Shown piece by piece: positions 10,352-23,636 of a stretch of DNA of 64,000 nt; the first letter of the stretch is position 1, and each line of letters starts with the position of its first letter. The DNA is from Steinernema hermaphroditum (lineage: Eukaryota > Nematoda > Chromadorea > Rhabditida > Steinernematidae): assembly GCA_030435675.1 (NCBI GenBank), contig CM059625.1, forward strand, positions 62,001 through 126,000. Reading direction: 5' to 3'. A program made the translations under genes and the position numbers. The notes under the pieces are model-generated. The model saw nothing but the letters and a program-made list of their open reading frames with translations. It was not told the DNA's origin and did not search any database.

Positions 10352-13300
10352 TCATTTTTTTTTGCCCATTATATATCGCCGTACATAGTTGTTGTATCGG
10401 CCGTTCTTGTCCATAAGCTCGGAGTGTGGTCCATACTCACGAAGACTTCCGTTTTCAAGAAAGGCAACTCGGTCGCATTTGATTATTGTCTCTAAGTGGC
10501 GAGCCATCCTTATACATGTACGACCGGCCATGGCATTGTCCAGTGAATGTTCAATAAGCTTAAAGCAACGATTGTGTGATAAGCTGAAGCAAACCACGAA
10601 TGTCTGACCTGGCATGTAACATTGTTTGATCGACTGGCATCGTAATCGATAAGCAACAGAGCTGGGTTTTTGATTACCGCTCTTGCTATGGATAACCGCA
10701 TGCTTTCGCTTTCGGACAGATGCACATTTTCTTCTCCGATTATTGTATCATATTTCTAAATTTCGGTGTTGGGCAAAGGCACTGTTTGAAACAAACTCAC
10801 GTTAGGTAAACTATGAATGAAATGATCAACATTGGCTAAGGCGGCAACACGTTCGATATCAGTAAGCGTCACCGTTCCTTCTTTACCATACATCAGATTG
10901 TCACGTATTGTTCCGCAGAACAATCTTGGAAATTGGCAAATATACCCTATTTGCTGTCGCAATTTCTTAATTGCCATTAATTCAACACGAACTCCGTCGA
11001 TTTCCTATGAATTGTGTGAGTCTAATAACTACTGAGTTTGAAGAACATACCAGTTCACCGCAGGTAGATCGATAGTATTGCTGAATCAATGCAAAAATTG
11101 CTTTTTTTCCTGCTTCGTTCGGACCAACTATTGCCAACGATGTCCCTTTCTCAACTCGCAGATTTATGTCGCGCAAAACATAGTTGTGGGGCTTCTGTGG
11201 GTATGCAAAAGAGACCCCAGAGAAGGTAACGGAACCACTTATTTCCTGAAGTGTTTCCTTTCATTTCCATGCAAATAACATATTAATTTCTTACTGGAGA
11301 AAGCTTTCCATCGTCTTTTGCCGCTATTCCATGCTCAACAATACCGAGCAACTCCTTGATTGCTATCCTGCTTTTCGTTATCTCCATTAGATACGTAATG
11401 ACGTGCGTCGTCGCTGAGCTCCCAAAAAACAATGTCTGGACAACTCTAAACTGCATGCTGCTTGCATTAACCGAGAATATTTCACACTTGAAGATATTGA
11501 GAGGGATGCGAACAATGTTGCCCTGTTGATGAACAAGCAGCACAAAACCGTAGACATAAGAAAATACTTGTGCCACTAGTTGAAGACTGTTATTGCACGC
11601 ATAACAAAATGCCTGAATAATAGAATGCCCAAATGTACGGTAAGAACTAACTAACGTAAAGCGGTGTATTCCAAAGCTCCTGTCTTGTTGTCGCTTCTGC
11701 ACGTTCAACAAATCGACATACAATTTCCTGTTCAAAGGTTAGCAACTGTACGGTACGAATGTTACTTATGGCAGCTGTGGCTGTCTGGGTGTAAAGTGTC
11801 AGTATTCTTTCAATATAACGTCCTATAATGCAAACCTTTTGCGCGAGATGCCTTTCCCCCACTGCGAAGCGCTTTTTGTACGCCATCTTTGACATTACAA
11901 GTCGAATAGCGACCTGTAAAATAAAGAAAAGCGTAGAAACGGAAGCCAAGCTTTGATTGAGCCTGAAAGAGCAAACGATCGCTATTGCAAACGACAGAAT
12001 TCCGAAAGCCATCTGAGCGAGATGAAGATCGAATAACTAAAAGAATTTCACGACTTTATTAACGCTGCGCTTGTGGTACCGTTATGCATTGGCGTACTCC
12101 ACTTGATATACGAGAGGAAAGTTTTTCCGCTGTGTGCATCGGAGAATCAAAGTAGGACCCTTCCTGATGAAGTATCGCATATATGGTGCCCACCATCAGC
12201 CTGATTTTTATTTGATCGCCGGCCCAAGCACACACAAGACTCTGGAACGAAACATGTTAGCATTGAGGCAGAGACTTTCTCGTGGAAGCGATCTACTATG
12301 TCCGCAGTATTAAGCGAAAATTTCAAGTGTTGACCATGCGCTGTACTCTCGAACCACATACTTACGTAGGCAGAAGCAGATGCACCTGCGAGAACACCAA
12401 CCGTGACGAATGTTATGAAGAGCTCTTGTGCTTCATCATACAATGAACCTGGAAATAGTATTGAAATGCTGCTCACAAATGAAGCTCAGTACCTGTGTAC
12501 TCTCCAATTGCACTGAATGCGCTGCCGATTAGTGAAGCATATACAGGAATTGCAAGACCGTGAATAAAACAGAACAGCAACCCTATCGTATATGCAAGGC
12601 GGTATTTCTTTGCAACTGTCTTTACTACACTCATTCCATTCATGCGGCTATAACCGTTGTTTACTTCTGCAAAGGTATCCTCTTTTTCTGCCTTGGTATG
12701 GCTTGATGCCCGAGTTACATCTGAATTTCCGTCTGTCGGCGAACTGAGATCTAAAATTAAGCCAAGTAACATTGTTGCCAAAGTTCAATACTACTATAAG
12801 TTCCGCTTTGTAAGGCACGTATGGATGTCAATAAATAATGAATAGGTCTATTTAAGCTCCTTACCGACAAATGCAGCAAACCGAGCTCTGTGAAGGTTGA
12901 CCTTTTCCTGTTGTTGAATTTCAATCATTGATTTATAGCTTCCTTGAAGTTGCATCAATTCGTCGTGTGTTCCTTTAAATTGCTTCAATGCCTCTTAAAA
13001 ATAGATCTATTCCAAACCAATTTCAAGGATGCTTCCATGTTTCATAACAACAATTTTGTCAAAATGTCGTACATTTGTAATACGATGCGCGATTGCAATA
13101 GTTGTTCGTTCCTTGATGGCGTTAAAGAGAGCTGACTTAACAACGTTGCATGTTGTGCTCATGTGAATAAATGTACATACGTACCCTTACAAGACTCTCT
13201 CCCTGAGCATCGAGAGCGCTCGTGGCTTCGTCCAACACAAGAATTTTTGGCCTTCGCAGAAGTGCACGTGCTATTGCCAGTCGTTGCTTCTGAGCACGCG

Positions 13301-15473
13301 ACAATGGGACGCAATCTTCGCCGTCGCCTACGACAGTGTCAAAACCCTGAAATACCAACGTGTTAATGATAGTTTATTAAGTGAATAAATTAGACATTGA
13401 CCCTCCGGTCTCACGAATTGCATTCGACGGCCTCGCTCACCTTTGGTAGCACCAGTATGAAATCGTAAATATTAGCCATTTTGCAAGCAGCTATCATCTC
13501 GTCAACAGAAATGGTGTTATTTTGTTGACGAAGATTGAAGGAGACCGTGTCATTGAAAAGTATTGCCTCCTAAGCCTCTATCATAACCACGGCCACAAGC
13601 GGACAGTTCACAACCTGTTGTACCGAAGCTACAATATCCGCTCGTAGGTGTTGAGTATCTAGTTCACGAAGGTCATGTCCGTCGATTAGGATCTTAAAAC
13701 ATCTACGGTCAACAATTGGCTTATTACGTCATACTCGTCCTTTGATCGGGTCGTATAATCGGCTAATTAGTGCTGCCACTGTGCTTTTACCACTTCCATA
13801 TTCGCCAACCAATGCAACATGCTCTCCTTTCTTGATTCTTAGTGAGAAATTACTTACAGCGTTGTTGGTTCCTTGATTGGGGTAGCTAAAGGTAACATCT
13901 TCAAATTCGATGCTTCCTTGCGCATCTTGTATTTTAAGTCCTTTTGGCATTGTTGAGCAAATCGGAGTTACCTCAAATTAATCAACGTTTACAGTTCATA
14001 AATTGGTAAGCAGTGTGAAAAAGTGAATACCGTTTTTATGATGTCATCAACTGCCGTTATAGTCGCACTCGCTTTGCACAGGTCGGATAAATTGTGACTT
14101 GCGAGAGCAAGCTGCACAGCACCGCTGATCATAGATACCATCATAGCAAATATGTCACCAGGTTCACTGACTTTCCGTATCTCATAGAGAAACGTACCAT
14201 AGCTGAAAATTCCATGCGTGCGATCCAAATGCTTAACGTACAAAATTGAAAATCCAGCCGAAAGAAATACAACGAAAACGGAAACACCGGAGAGCAAAGC
14301 ATTGGATGCGTTCATTTGTAAAGTATGACGTGCAGCTTGTTTCAAAATGTCCTTGTATCGTTTAGCCTGGAATTAAGTGAGACCACTGTGCAATGTGACT
14401 GTTTTCTATACACACACCTCATGCTCTTGAGCATTGTACGCTGCCACGCTTTGGCTGTTGTTGATCGCATCGCGCGCTGTGGCTTCAGCTCGCTCAAGAA
14501 CTGCCGATTCATTTTCCAATGCGGTTAAATACCGCTAAAGATTTTCAAGGGCCACGACCTAATACTGAATTAATGTACCTTATTCATGATTGCTGTCCAA
14601 CATATTAGTAATGGTGCTAACATTGTCAGTGGTGCCGCTAGCTGCCAGCAGCAGTAATATCCAATCGTCAAACCCGTAAAAAAGTGGGATAAACTGCTTA
14701 TGAGCGCACCGAGTGTTTCCCCATATATTTTGACTATTTGGTCGATGTTACTGAAAGACACCAAATGATGAGGTCACCTTGAGAAGCTCACTTGAAGATA
14801 AGTTGGAGTTCATCAGCTTTGTGGAGTTCGACCCATGTTGCATCTTGACGAACCACTGAGCGAATATATTCGATTTTCATATTGCGAAGAATTCGAATGG
14901 AAGAAATGTTTAACACCAGGTGCTGAAAAGTAAATTTTTAGAAACGTTTGATTTACTTCACGAGGACATGAAGACTATCATACATCTCTTAAATTAGAAC
15001 AGTGCTTACTTGAAGAAATGAAAGAATTAATACAAGCAAAGCCATGACTACGTATTGAAACAGAATTGAGCAACTTTTCTTCCAGAATTCCGGTGATCTT
15101 GGACTTCCTTGTAACAGAAGAGTAACAATTTGACCAGTATAGAATGCAGTAAAAGGGATGCCTGTCCCACAAACTACGGCAAAGATGAAACCAGAAAATA
15201 TTAGAACACTGTCGGCTGTTGACCCATAGCGAACCTGTAACAATATAGTTAGGCTCTAGAACACAATGCAACAATTTCTTATTAAACTTGAACTGAACTA
15301 GAGCTCACCATTTTCAAAATACCGACACATTCCACAAGGACTTTGATGGAGCGAAGATCACTAGGAATTGACACTTATTACAATGGTTTTTACCGATAAT
15401 GCTACCGGTCACGCATGATTCTCTTTCCCTCTTTCAATGAGGAGCTCTTGGAACTTGATGCAATCTGAGCCAT
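10352..15473 (-). CDS. P-glycoprotein-type (ABCB) transporter with degenerate nucleotide-binding sites
   Basis: Full-transporter layout TMD1-NBD1-TMD2-NBD2 on the minus strand. A continuous frame can be followed through about 20 short introns from [10 protein letters not shown] (15473) to the TGA at 10352, roughly 1,200 aa. TM1 includes [22 protein letters not shown]1 (about 13950-13190) has Walker [10 protein letters not shown] and Walker [13 protein letters not shown], but its signature is LSRAQKQR rather than [11 protein letters not shown]2 (about 11250-10352) is worse: Walker [10 protein letters not shown] lacks the Ser/Thr after Lys, the signature is LSESESMR, Walker [10 protein letters not shown] lacks the catalytic Glu, and the H-loop reads IRMARHL with Arg where His is expected. 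Splice sites and frame stay intact, so it is not an obvious pseudogene. It is probably a tandem paralogue of the gene at 17495-22910. Family members export lipophilic compounds at the plasma membrane; this one may not hydrolyse ATP. Confidence 0.85.
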
Positions 15474-17494
15474 ATTCTACTGCCGATGAAACTGCGAATA
15501 ACCGGACGTTATGTATTCACGATTCGTAGCACACTAAAGCATTACGATGGCGAAAGAGTGAATTTTCCACTTGTAAACTGATCGGGTATTTGTATAGATT
15601 TGCATAAGCTGGCGGCTTTTTGCCACCTATTCGTCACGCGTCGCTGTTTCCGAAGCGTAGTGCTTCCTTCGTTTTTCAAGTTGATCATTGGTCTTCGGAA
15701 AAGTCTTAAAGTTTTGGTTTTTTTTTCGGAAACTTACGATAATTCACAACCGATGGCAATAAGCAACAAAATCCTTTAATGGATACAATTCACATTATCG
15801 ATTATACAATAAAATCTAGCCTGAAATGAAGGTAATGTATAGCTATAATTTTGCGACACAGGTCTTTCTGGCATTATTAGTTTGCTCAGCATGTGGCTTT
15901 CCAGTTTGAATGGGTTTTCGTTGAGTACCTTCTTCACATGGCAGCGTCTACAAAACAAACTGAACGGACGAGTGCGATTGCACATCGCACAAGTTCCTTG
16001 CGAGTAAAGACCGGAGCGCTATCATGAAGCACTTACTTTGCATCACTTTCGCCGTGGAAGAGTCAACCTGCGGAGATAAGTCTAGTGTGATCTCATGTTA
16101 TCATATACTACATGTAGATACACAGCAGACTCATCCTCGCTGGTTTTAGATCATAGCAGCAGAGAATGTTGAGGAGATCTCCGATGTTGATTACGCTGGG
16201 TTTACGTTAGCACATCGGCGACAGGTCTAAAGTGATCTCATGTTCATTTGTAGCGCATGCTGATACACAATAGACCCATCGTCATTGTGCCTGTAAAAGC
16301 GTTGACTAAGATATGAGGAGCTCATCACACGCACATACTTGCAAATGGAAAAGAACTGAAACGAACACTCGACAGTGTTCGCCCGGTGAAAGCGCGGATA
16401 GCAATTCATTTCACCGCAACAGACACCATCCAGAACTCGTTCAGCAAAATGGTTGAGCTCCAAACAGTTCCACGAATGCTAATCGGAGATGTGCCGGTGG
16501 GTCGAGTCCGCAGAACATCAGTATAGATAGATCTTAAACCCATCTGCGGCTGTTGCTCGATAGGCTGCGGAGGCATAGTGGGAGTAAGATAATTTGGATA
16601 GGAGAAATGATACTGCCCATAACCGCCGCAATTTATACAGACGATGCAAAGGAGATAAGGAGGGGTCATGTGTATCACTCACACTGAAAGGTCACTGTGA
16701 GACTGGGGGCGGAGACGATAGTGCTGGCTTAGCACGAAGGCCACGTTCGCCATTTCTTCACAGGGTTTGCTTGATCATATTCGCATAAATCGATGGCATA
16801 GACATGGTTAGAAATGAATGTATTACGAAAGGTTTCCACGGGATTCAGGCAAGGCGAAAGTAAACTAAAGCGAATGTCATTTGCGAAGTGGACGCCTGAC
16901 GATTCTCTGCTGCATCGGCAGAGCATACGATACTATACCGCTCGGCGAGCGACAATGCGACGCTACTGTCCGTCCGCTCGTGCAAGCGGCGTCCCATTCC
17001 GCACAAACGCGCGCTGATCTGAGTGAGTGGACGTTGTACGCAGAAAGAGAGAGTGAGAAAACGCACATCGGACGACCTGATGCAACTGAGAGATGGGTGA
17101 TGCGAGCAGAGCATCAACAGCACAAAAATCGATCGACAGGTCGAAGACGAAGACGAACAATATGCTGTTTTGCGATGATAGCGGTTTCTTCGCGATAGCT
17201 GATTCGCTTGAACACAGAACATGCATGAAGACACGAACATTGACGATCGCAACTCTAAGGCAAAGAACGGGTCTTAGTAGGTACACGTTGACCAGAAGCA
17301 TTATGAAATTCCTGTCATGGGAACAGCTCCATTCTTACAGAAAACTTGTGTTAATTTCCAGGTGAAGGCTGTTTGCATATGACTCTGATCCTCGTTTCTG
17401 TAACCAGTTTGCATAGAGGATAACAGGCACGTTTTATGAGCACAAAAAATATATCACACTACATTAACAACTGCAAGAAGGTTTTAGCGTAATA
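15474..17494. other. spacer between tandem P-glycoprotein genes
   Basis: About 2 kb upstream of the degenerate transporter and downstream of the intact one. It contains a diverged direct repeat (about 16066-16140 and 16206-16280). A small minus-strand open frame at 16406-16678 has a weakly signal-peptide-like start and Pro/Gln/Tyr-rich residues, but no supporting splice structure. Several overlapping open frames on both strands at 16845-17365 look like chance in GC-richer DNA. Confidence 0.45.
16066..16280 (+). repeat. diverged direct repeat, two units of ~70 bp
   Basis: Units near 16066-16140 and 16206-16280 share GTGATCTCATGTT and GATACACA.CAGAC.CATC with similar spacing. They look like an old local duplication upstream of the degenerate transporter. 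Confidence 0.5.
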
Positions 17495-20400
17495 TCAACC
17501 GCTCAAAGTTTGGCGTTGAATTAGCTTGAAGTATTTCCCTCTTTGTGCCATGAGACTCGCATGGTTACCAGACTCCGAGACTCGACCATTATCCATAACT
17601 ACGATTAAGTCCGCGTTCTGGATTGTTGTAAGACGATGAGCGATGACTATACATGTACGACCTTCTTTGATGCGCTCAAGAGCCTCCTGGACGGCCTAAA
17701 TGTCGACGCAAGTTAATATTTGGTTTGCTGTTGCGTGTGTTATAACCGAATTAAGTCTCAAAAACGAATACCAGACATTATTAGATACAATATGAAAATT
17801 GCAACGATGTTGAGTGGCATGATAAGCCATGATAATGGAGTACAATCTGGCAAATCAACAGTTGTGAAGAAAACCCGTGCTCTGAGTACTTCAGCTTTCT
17901 CACAAACCTTTTCTGATTGTGTGTCCAGGGCACTTGTAGCCTCATCCAACAGTAGAATTCTAGGGTTGCGAATGATTGCGCGGGCGATCGCAATTCTTTG
18001 CTTTTGACCTCCTGATAACATCGAACCTTTTTCTCCGATGTATGTTTCGTAACCCTAAGCATTTACGGTATCACAGTTTCTGAAAGAGACAGACATGTGG
18101 TAATGTATTGATAAAAGCCGTGGCATTGGCAATGGCTGCTGCCTCTTCGATTCTTTCAAAAGCGACGCTCTGAATGTCCAGTCCGTATGCAATGTTTTCC
18201 TTAACTGTTCCCGAAAACAGCACGGGCTCCTGACTAACAATAGACATTTCTGTCCGGATGTGTTCCAAACTCAAGTTCTTAATATCTTGACCATCATATT
18301 TCTAAGGGAACCAATGGCAAAAAGGTATTGCGCGATGAACTTACCACAATTCCTGCACTTGGTTCGTAGAAACGCTGCAGTAATTGGATTACTGTACTTT
18401 TACCGGAACCAGAGGATCCCACAAGTGCAACTGTATGTCCTCTATTCACATTGAGGGAAAGCCCTTTGAGCACTGCGTTTTTAGGGCGTTGTGGGTAAGC
18501 AAAGTAGAGCTTCTCCAATTGGATGCTTCCCTCGACCGGCTGAAGTGAATGAATATCGCATTAAACGAATGCCTCCCCAAGTTTTATTGCACCACACGCT
18601 TTTTCGCAGGTTCTTACCGTTCGCTCGCCTTCCCCTGAGTTTCCATTCGCAGGCTTGCTATTAATAATATTAAACATGAGTCCGGCAGCCAAGCGTGATT
18701 TGACGAATTCAGGGAAAAATATAGAAGCCTCTTGAACGCTGAGACTGCCAAAATACATTGTTTGCACGACTCTGAAATATTTGTTTCAGAATTTGTACGT
18801 GTCGGTGGGTACTTGGTTGTTAATATCTAAAGCAATTTGTGTGCTTACTGAAAGATTATGATCTTGTCGGCCATATTATTAATAACGAGCAAGAAGCCAA
18901 CGAAGTAGCAGAAAGCCACCGTGAAGTATTGAAGACCATGAGTCGATGCCCAGTTAACTGCCTGAATTATCTTATACATACAATTGTACACGATATCCTG
19001 ACCTGTAGGGGAGCTTTCATAAGCTCATACTTTGTTTGACTAAATGCGTGAGATACGTAGCTGTCGTAGAAAGTATGCTCAGCAGTAATGAGCTGAATTG
19101 ACTGAACATTCTCAATTGCTTCCACAGCCAGCTAAATGGAATGAAATTTGACAGGCAATGTGCAGTGTAAATACCCTTCCTGCCTCGTCCCTGGACGCCA
19201 CTTTTACCGCATAACTGTGCACTTTGCGAGATATAAAGAATTGAAAAATGCCTTGAATTATGAATAGCAGTGAACCGCATGCTGCTAGCTTCCAGTTGAT
19301 TGCTGTGGAGATTATAATCGCGACTATGATAGAGAGGACACCTTGAACAACACGAGAAAGGCGCGTATCAACGGCCTAAGCTTGTCCGTCAAACATGAAC
19401 CGTTAAATACTCTACGCTTACTGCTTTTACATTAGGAGCATCTGTGGCCAGCCGTGTGATAAGCTTTCCAGGAGTGTGTGCAGGATTGTCGAAGTAAGCT
19501 CCGTCCTGTTTCAAGATAGAGCGGAAAGCTTGCACCCGAAGATTGAACGTTAGGGTTTCGCCCATACGTCCAAACAAATAGTTCTAAAAAAGAAGTTTTA
19601 TATATATATAAATTTTAAATAGCTCCTTACCGAGAAAAATGCTGAGATGGCAAATAAAAGTCCAATTGATGTAAAAATTAAGAAATAATAGAAAGCTTGT
19701 TCGACCGCATCACGATTGCCGTCATTAAACATAGCAAATGCTTCACCATAAACAACAGCGCACAGTGGCATGCCTGTTTAATAAAACTTATTAGACATAC
19801 CACTTTCTGTATTTTACCAACGGCATTGATGAAGCAAAATGCAAAGGCGGCAAGAAGGACGCGATACTGTTTGCGAGCTTCGTTGAACAGCTGAATTAAA
19901 GAAGATGGTTCGCCACCGGCGTGCTTTAACTCGATTTCCATGGCTTCTGTTTCGGCATCACCAAGATGTTCGCTACTCATAAAGTCCCGTTTATACGACA
20001 TACGAAGATCTTCGCGCAGTGTTCCGGGACGTTGTTTGTCAAATTCATTGGTGTCGCTGCTGGTGTCCTCGTCGGCTGCATTCACTGATTCAGTTTGGCT
20101 CTCGGTTTCGTGGTTCTCGAACTGCTGGGCGCGTACAAGTTTATGGTATTGTCCCTGCCGAGCCATCAGCTCCAAATGAGTACCAGATTCCATGATCTTT
20201 CCTTTGTTCAAAACTATAATTTTGTCTGCATCTTTGACAGTTGACAATCGATGGGCAATGATAATAGTTGTCCTTCCCTTACTGGCATTCTTCAATGCGA
20301 CCTAGAATAAAAAACAAGAAGTGTATGTTTTATGAGTGACTATTAAGAGAGCAAGTATTTAGTGTTTCATGAGTACGAATAAAAACATGAATACCTGCAC

Positions 20401-22910
20401 AGTCGCTTCGCTTTGTGCATCCAGTGCGCTCGTGGCTTCATCAAGCAAAAGGATCTTTGGATCACGAGCAAGCGTTCTTGCAATCGCGATTCGTTGCTTT
20501 TGTCCTCCCGAAAGTTGAACACCCCCTTCGCCAATACGAGTTTGGTATCCCTGCAATATTTCTTTTAGAATTTGTGATCGGCAGCTGCACAACATTTGGA
20601 AGGCTTTCAATGAACTGATGTGCATTTGCCATTTTGCATGCCTCCACCATATCCGTCTCATTCAAGAGAACATTGCCAACTTTCAAATTATTTTCAACAG
20701 TGTCGTTGAAAATTACTGGATGCTGTTGTACCGTCCCGATCACCGTTCGAAGCCATTTAACGTTTAGTTCACGAATATCGTGACCGTCAATTGTGACTTG
20801 TCCGGATTCATATTCGTACAGACGATTAAGTATGCCCACGCAGGTGCTTTTTCCGGAACCACTGCGTGCCATAACATCACATACAAATGATTAAACGTTG
20901 CTAACCTGTGCCCAACCAGCGCTATGGTCTGCCCGGGTTGTATATTCAAACTTAGTGATCGTAGAACTTTCACGTCTTTTCTCGATGGATATCGGAAACT
21001 CACTTTCTTAAAGACAATCTTGCCTTCAACGTTGTAAATTTTCCGACCTTCCGCTGAGTAAGCATCAATCTTTGGCTTCTAAATGGTAAAAACAATACAG
21101 GAGACATTGACAAACACTTTCATACACGATCGATTGTGTTATACACGGTAGAGGCTGCTATCCGGGCATTAAGCATAACCATAAGATGAGGACTTGCTTG
21201 ACCAAGATGATATGCACCCGACATAATCGCCATTAGTACAACGAAAATGTCGCCAGGGTTTTCGATTACACCGAGCTTGTACAAGTACGATCCATAGAGC
21301 AAACAGCTACCCATGAATACGAATATAATAGCAATGAGCGCCATAGATAAACCACCACTGTACATGCCTTTCTTCAAACCAGTCTTCATGCCGTCTTTAA
21401 GCACTGCTTCATATTTCTTGACCTCGTATTCTTGCGCGTTAAATGCAGCAACAGTGCGAATTCCTCCTATTGCTTCTTCCGCGATACACCCGGCTTTGGC
21501 ATAAATTCCCATCTCTCGGCGAGCAGCAAGACTCATTTTCTAAAAAGTGTGTAAAAAATAAATGTTAAACGACGTTTGCAAAGGACTCCCTTTCGATTTC
21601 AGAACACTGTTAGTAGAACACCTCAGAAAAGCTAACAGAGCGTTTTAGACCTGAATAAAAAGTGCTGTTGGGGTGCTCGTACACATAGTATTCCCTGTGT
21701 CATTAACTTTATAAATTACCCTTGAGCTGAAACCCATTATGGCAGCTATGATCGGAGAAAGTATGCACAGTGGCGCGGCCATTTGCCACGAGGTGTAGAA
21801 GGCTACTGCTAGTCCAGTGCAGTACTGTGTGCCGTTTCTGACAAGTAGTCCAAATTTGTCACCAATACCTTCACAGATACGATCGATGTTGCTAAAGCAA
21901 GGTGGTAATGATAAATAGCAGATGGCGACCTACTCGTTCAGATGTGTATTAAGGGAGCCACTATGATTTTTCTCCAGCCAAGCCGAATCTTGCCGCAGAA
22001 TGGATCTCAGATATTCGGCTCGAATATTACGAACGATTCGTACGCATGCAACGTTAAAGAAAAAGAACTACGTAATAAAGTAATTACAACTTAAACAGAC
22101 AATGAAAATATTACCTGAAGGAACGCTACAACGATTAGGAAAAGCCCAACACATACGTAGAAGATTACAGCATTCATACCTTCTTTGACAAATTCATCGG
22201 ACTCAGGCGGGATGATGAGCAGAACATTTGCAATTCGGCCCGTCACAATTGCAAACATAGGCTGGCAGATGCCGCAAAACATCGACACTATTATGCCCAA
22301 AATCACTAACGTTTTGTCGGCTTTGTTGCCATATTTGAACTAAACGAGAATGCTCTAAACCAAAGATTTGTTGAGAAAACTGACCAGTTCTTTAATAGTT
22401 GTCGGCTTCGCTTTTAATTTAGTTTCGGATAAGTCACCCCGACAGAATATATAGTTGATGAACTTCTCCACCGGTCCGTTTTCATATTCTTGCTTTTTCT
22501 CTTCATCTTCCTGGATGTTTCCGTTATTGGTCAACTCTGACTGAAAAACGTGTTCAAATAATGATATCAGAACAATTTCGTTGAGCGTAACTTACCATAT
22601 TCTTCTTAAGGTTTACTTCACTGAGCTTATCGGATGAAACACTAAATCTTTCCTTAGCTTCTAAAGTACCATCGTCGTTATTAGTGTGAGGAAAATAGCC
22701 AAGCTCAGATTGCAACTTGTTCTCAATATTTGAGAGTTCGACATCAATTCCGCGTTCTTCATAGTCATGATCAAAAGGGTTCGTAGATCGCAGCTTCGAT
22801 TCTTTCGTTTCCTCGTGTTCAACCAACTCACTGTGTGACTCATCTACTTTCTCGGCTTGTTGTCCATCGTCCTGAGCAGAGGGCGCGTTCAAATTCTTGA
22901 ATTCGCTCAT
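17495..22910 (-). CDS. P-glycoprotein-type (ABCB) multidrug transporter, canonical
   Basis: Complete ABCB full transporter on the minus strand, about 1,300 aa, starting [11 protein letters not shown] at 22910 just after the acceptor ATTACAG, and ending LIQRQTLSG at 17495. A long hydrophilic acidic leader (~170 aa) precedes TM1. TMD1 includes [22 protein letters not shown]1 has Walker A GHSGSGKST (split by an intron after GH), [20 protein letters not shown] and [10 protein letters not shown] charged linker of about 100 residues follows ([18 protein letters not shown]). TMD2 includes [23 protein letters not shown]2 has [29 protein letters not shown] and IVIAHRLTT. All ATPase residues are present, so it should be an active plasma-membrane exporter of hydrophobic xenobiotics, the class tied to drug tolerance in nematodes. 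It lies head-to-tail with the degenerate paralogue. Confidence 0.93.
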
Positions 22911-23586
22911 CAAGAAGTCACTGTAATAGTAGCAAATAATTTCAACCTGAATGGCATGGCGTCTGGATATCACTCCGTCAGCCGTCTCTAACGTGCGTCG
23001 ATATTGTGAGCTTTTTATGTGGTGAGCAGCCTCATATGCAAATTAGGTGGCGTGACGCCCATTCCATAGTCTGTAACATGAACAGAAATGGTGCTTAAGG
23101 GATTATCTTCCTGAAATGGTCGCCGCCCTTACGAAAGTTTTACTGAACATTTGGCTGCGATGAAGCATGGGAGAACTGAGGTGTTAAACGTTGTTAAACC
23201 TGCACATATCACCACGCATCGAGTTCAGGCACTGCATTCCTTAATTCGATATATTTGAACTAATTCAATGCATTTGAATTAATGCGATTAGGCTGAGAAA
23301 CTTGAGAACACTAAAATATCAACCACAGCCAATCATTTCAGTGATCTATAGGCGGTTACATTTCTTTATTAATAAACATGCCATTCATTCTTCATAGGCT
23401 TATTGTGTCTTTTCTTTAATTCTTCGTCGTTTCTTATTTTGTTTTCTGTTTCTCATCGCAGACAGCTTATGCCTTGATACCTGCCGTCTTGTTGTGATAA
23501 GAGGCCGAAAAACGACGCACATTTTATATGGAATATGTATACTTTTAAGATTGATGTGTATGTAAAATTCAAACAACAATTCCAGT
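22911..23586. other. intergenic upstream of the intact P-glycoprotein
   Basis: No coding sequence seen. It contains the trans-splice-like acceptor ATTACAG just upstream of the transporter start on the minus strand, and the 3' flank of the Ser/Gly-rich peptide gene. Confidence 0.4.
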
Positions 23587-23636
23587 CTTCTAATGTGTTT
23601 GCATTAATATCTTTTCATAGTATACTGCTCTTGTTG

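Noticed and set aside
12980..13010. Apparent 24-nt intron in the degenerate P-glycoprotein
   Set aside because: A 45-nt intron using a later acceptor (TTTAAAG) gives the family sequence EIGTHDELM, so no ultra-short intron is needed.
16845..17365. Cluster of overlapping open frames on both strands
   Set aside because: No domain, no consistent splice sites; the overlap on both strands suggests chance in a GC-richer patch.
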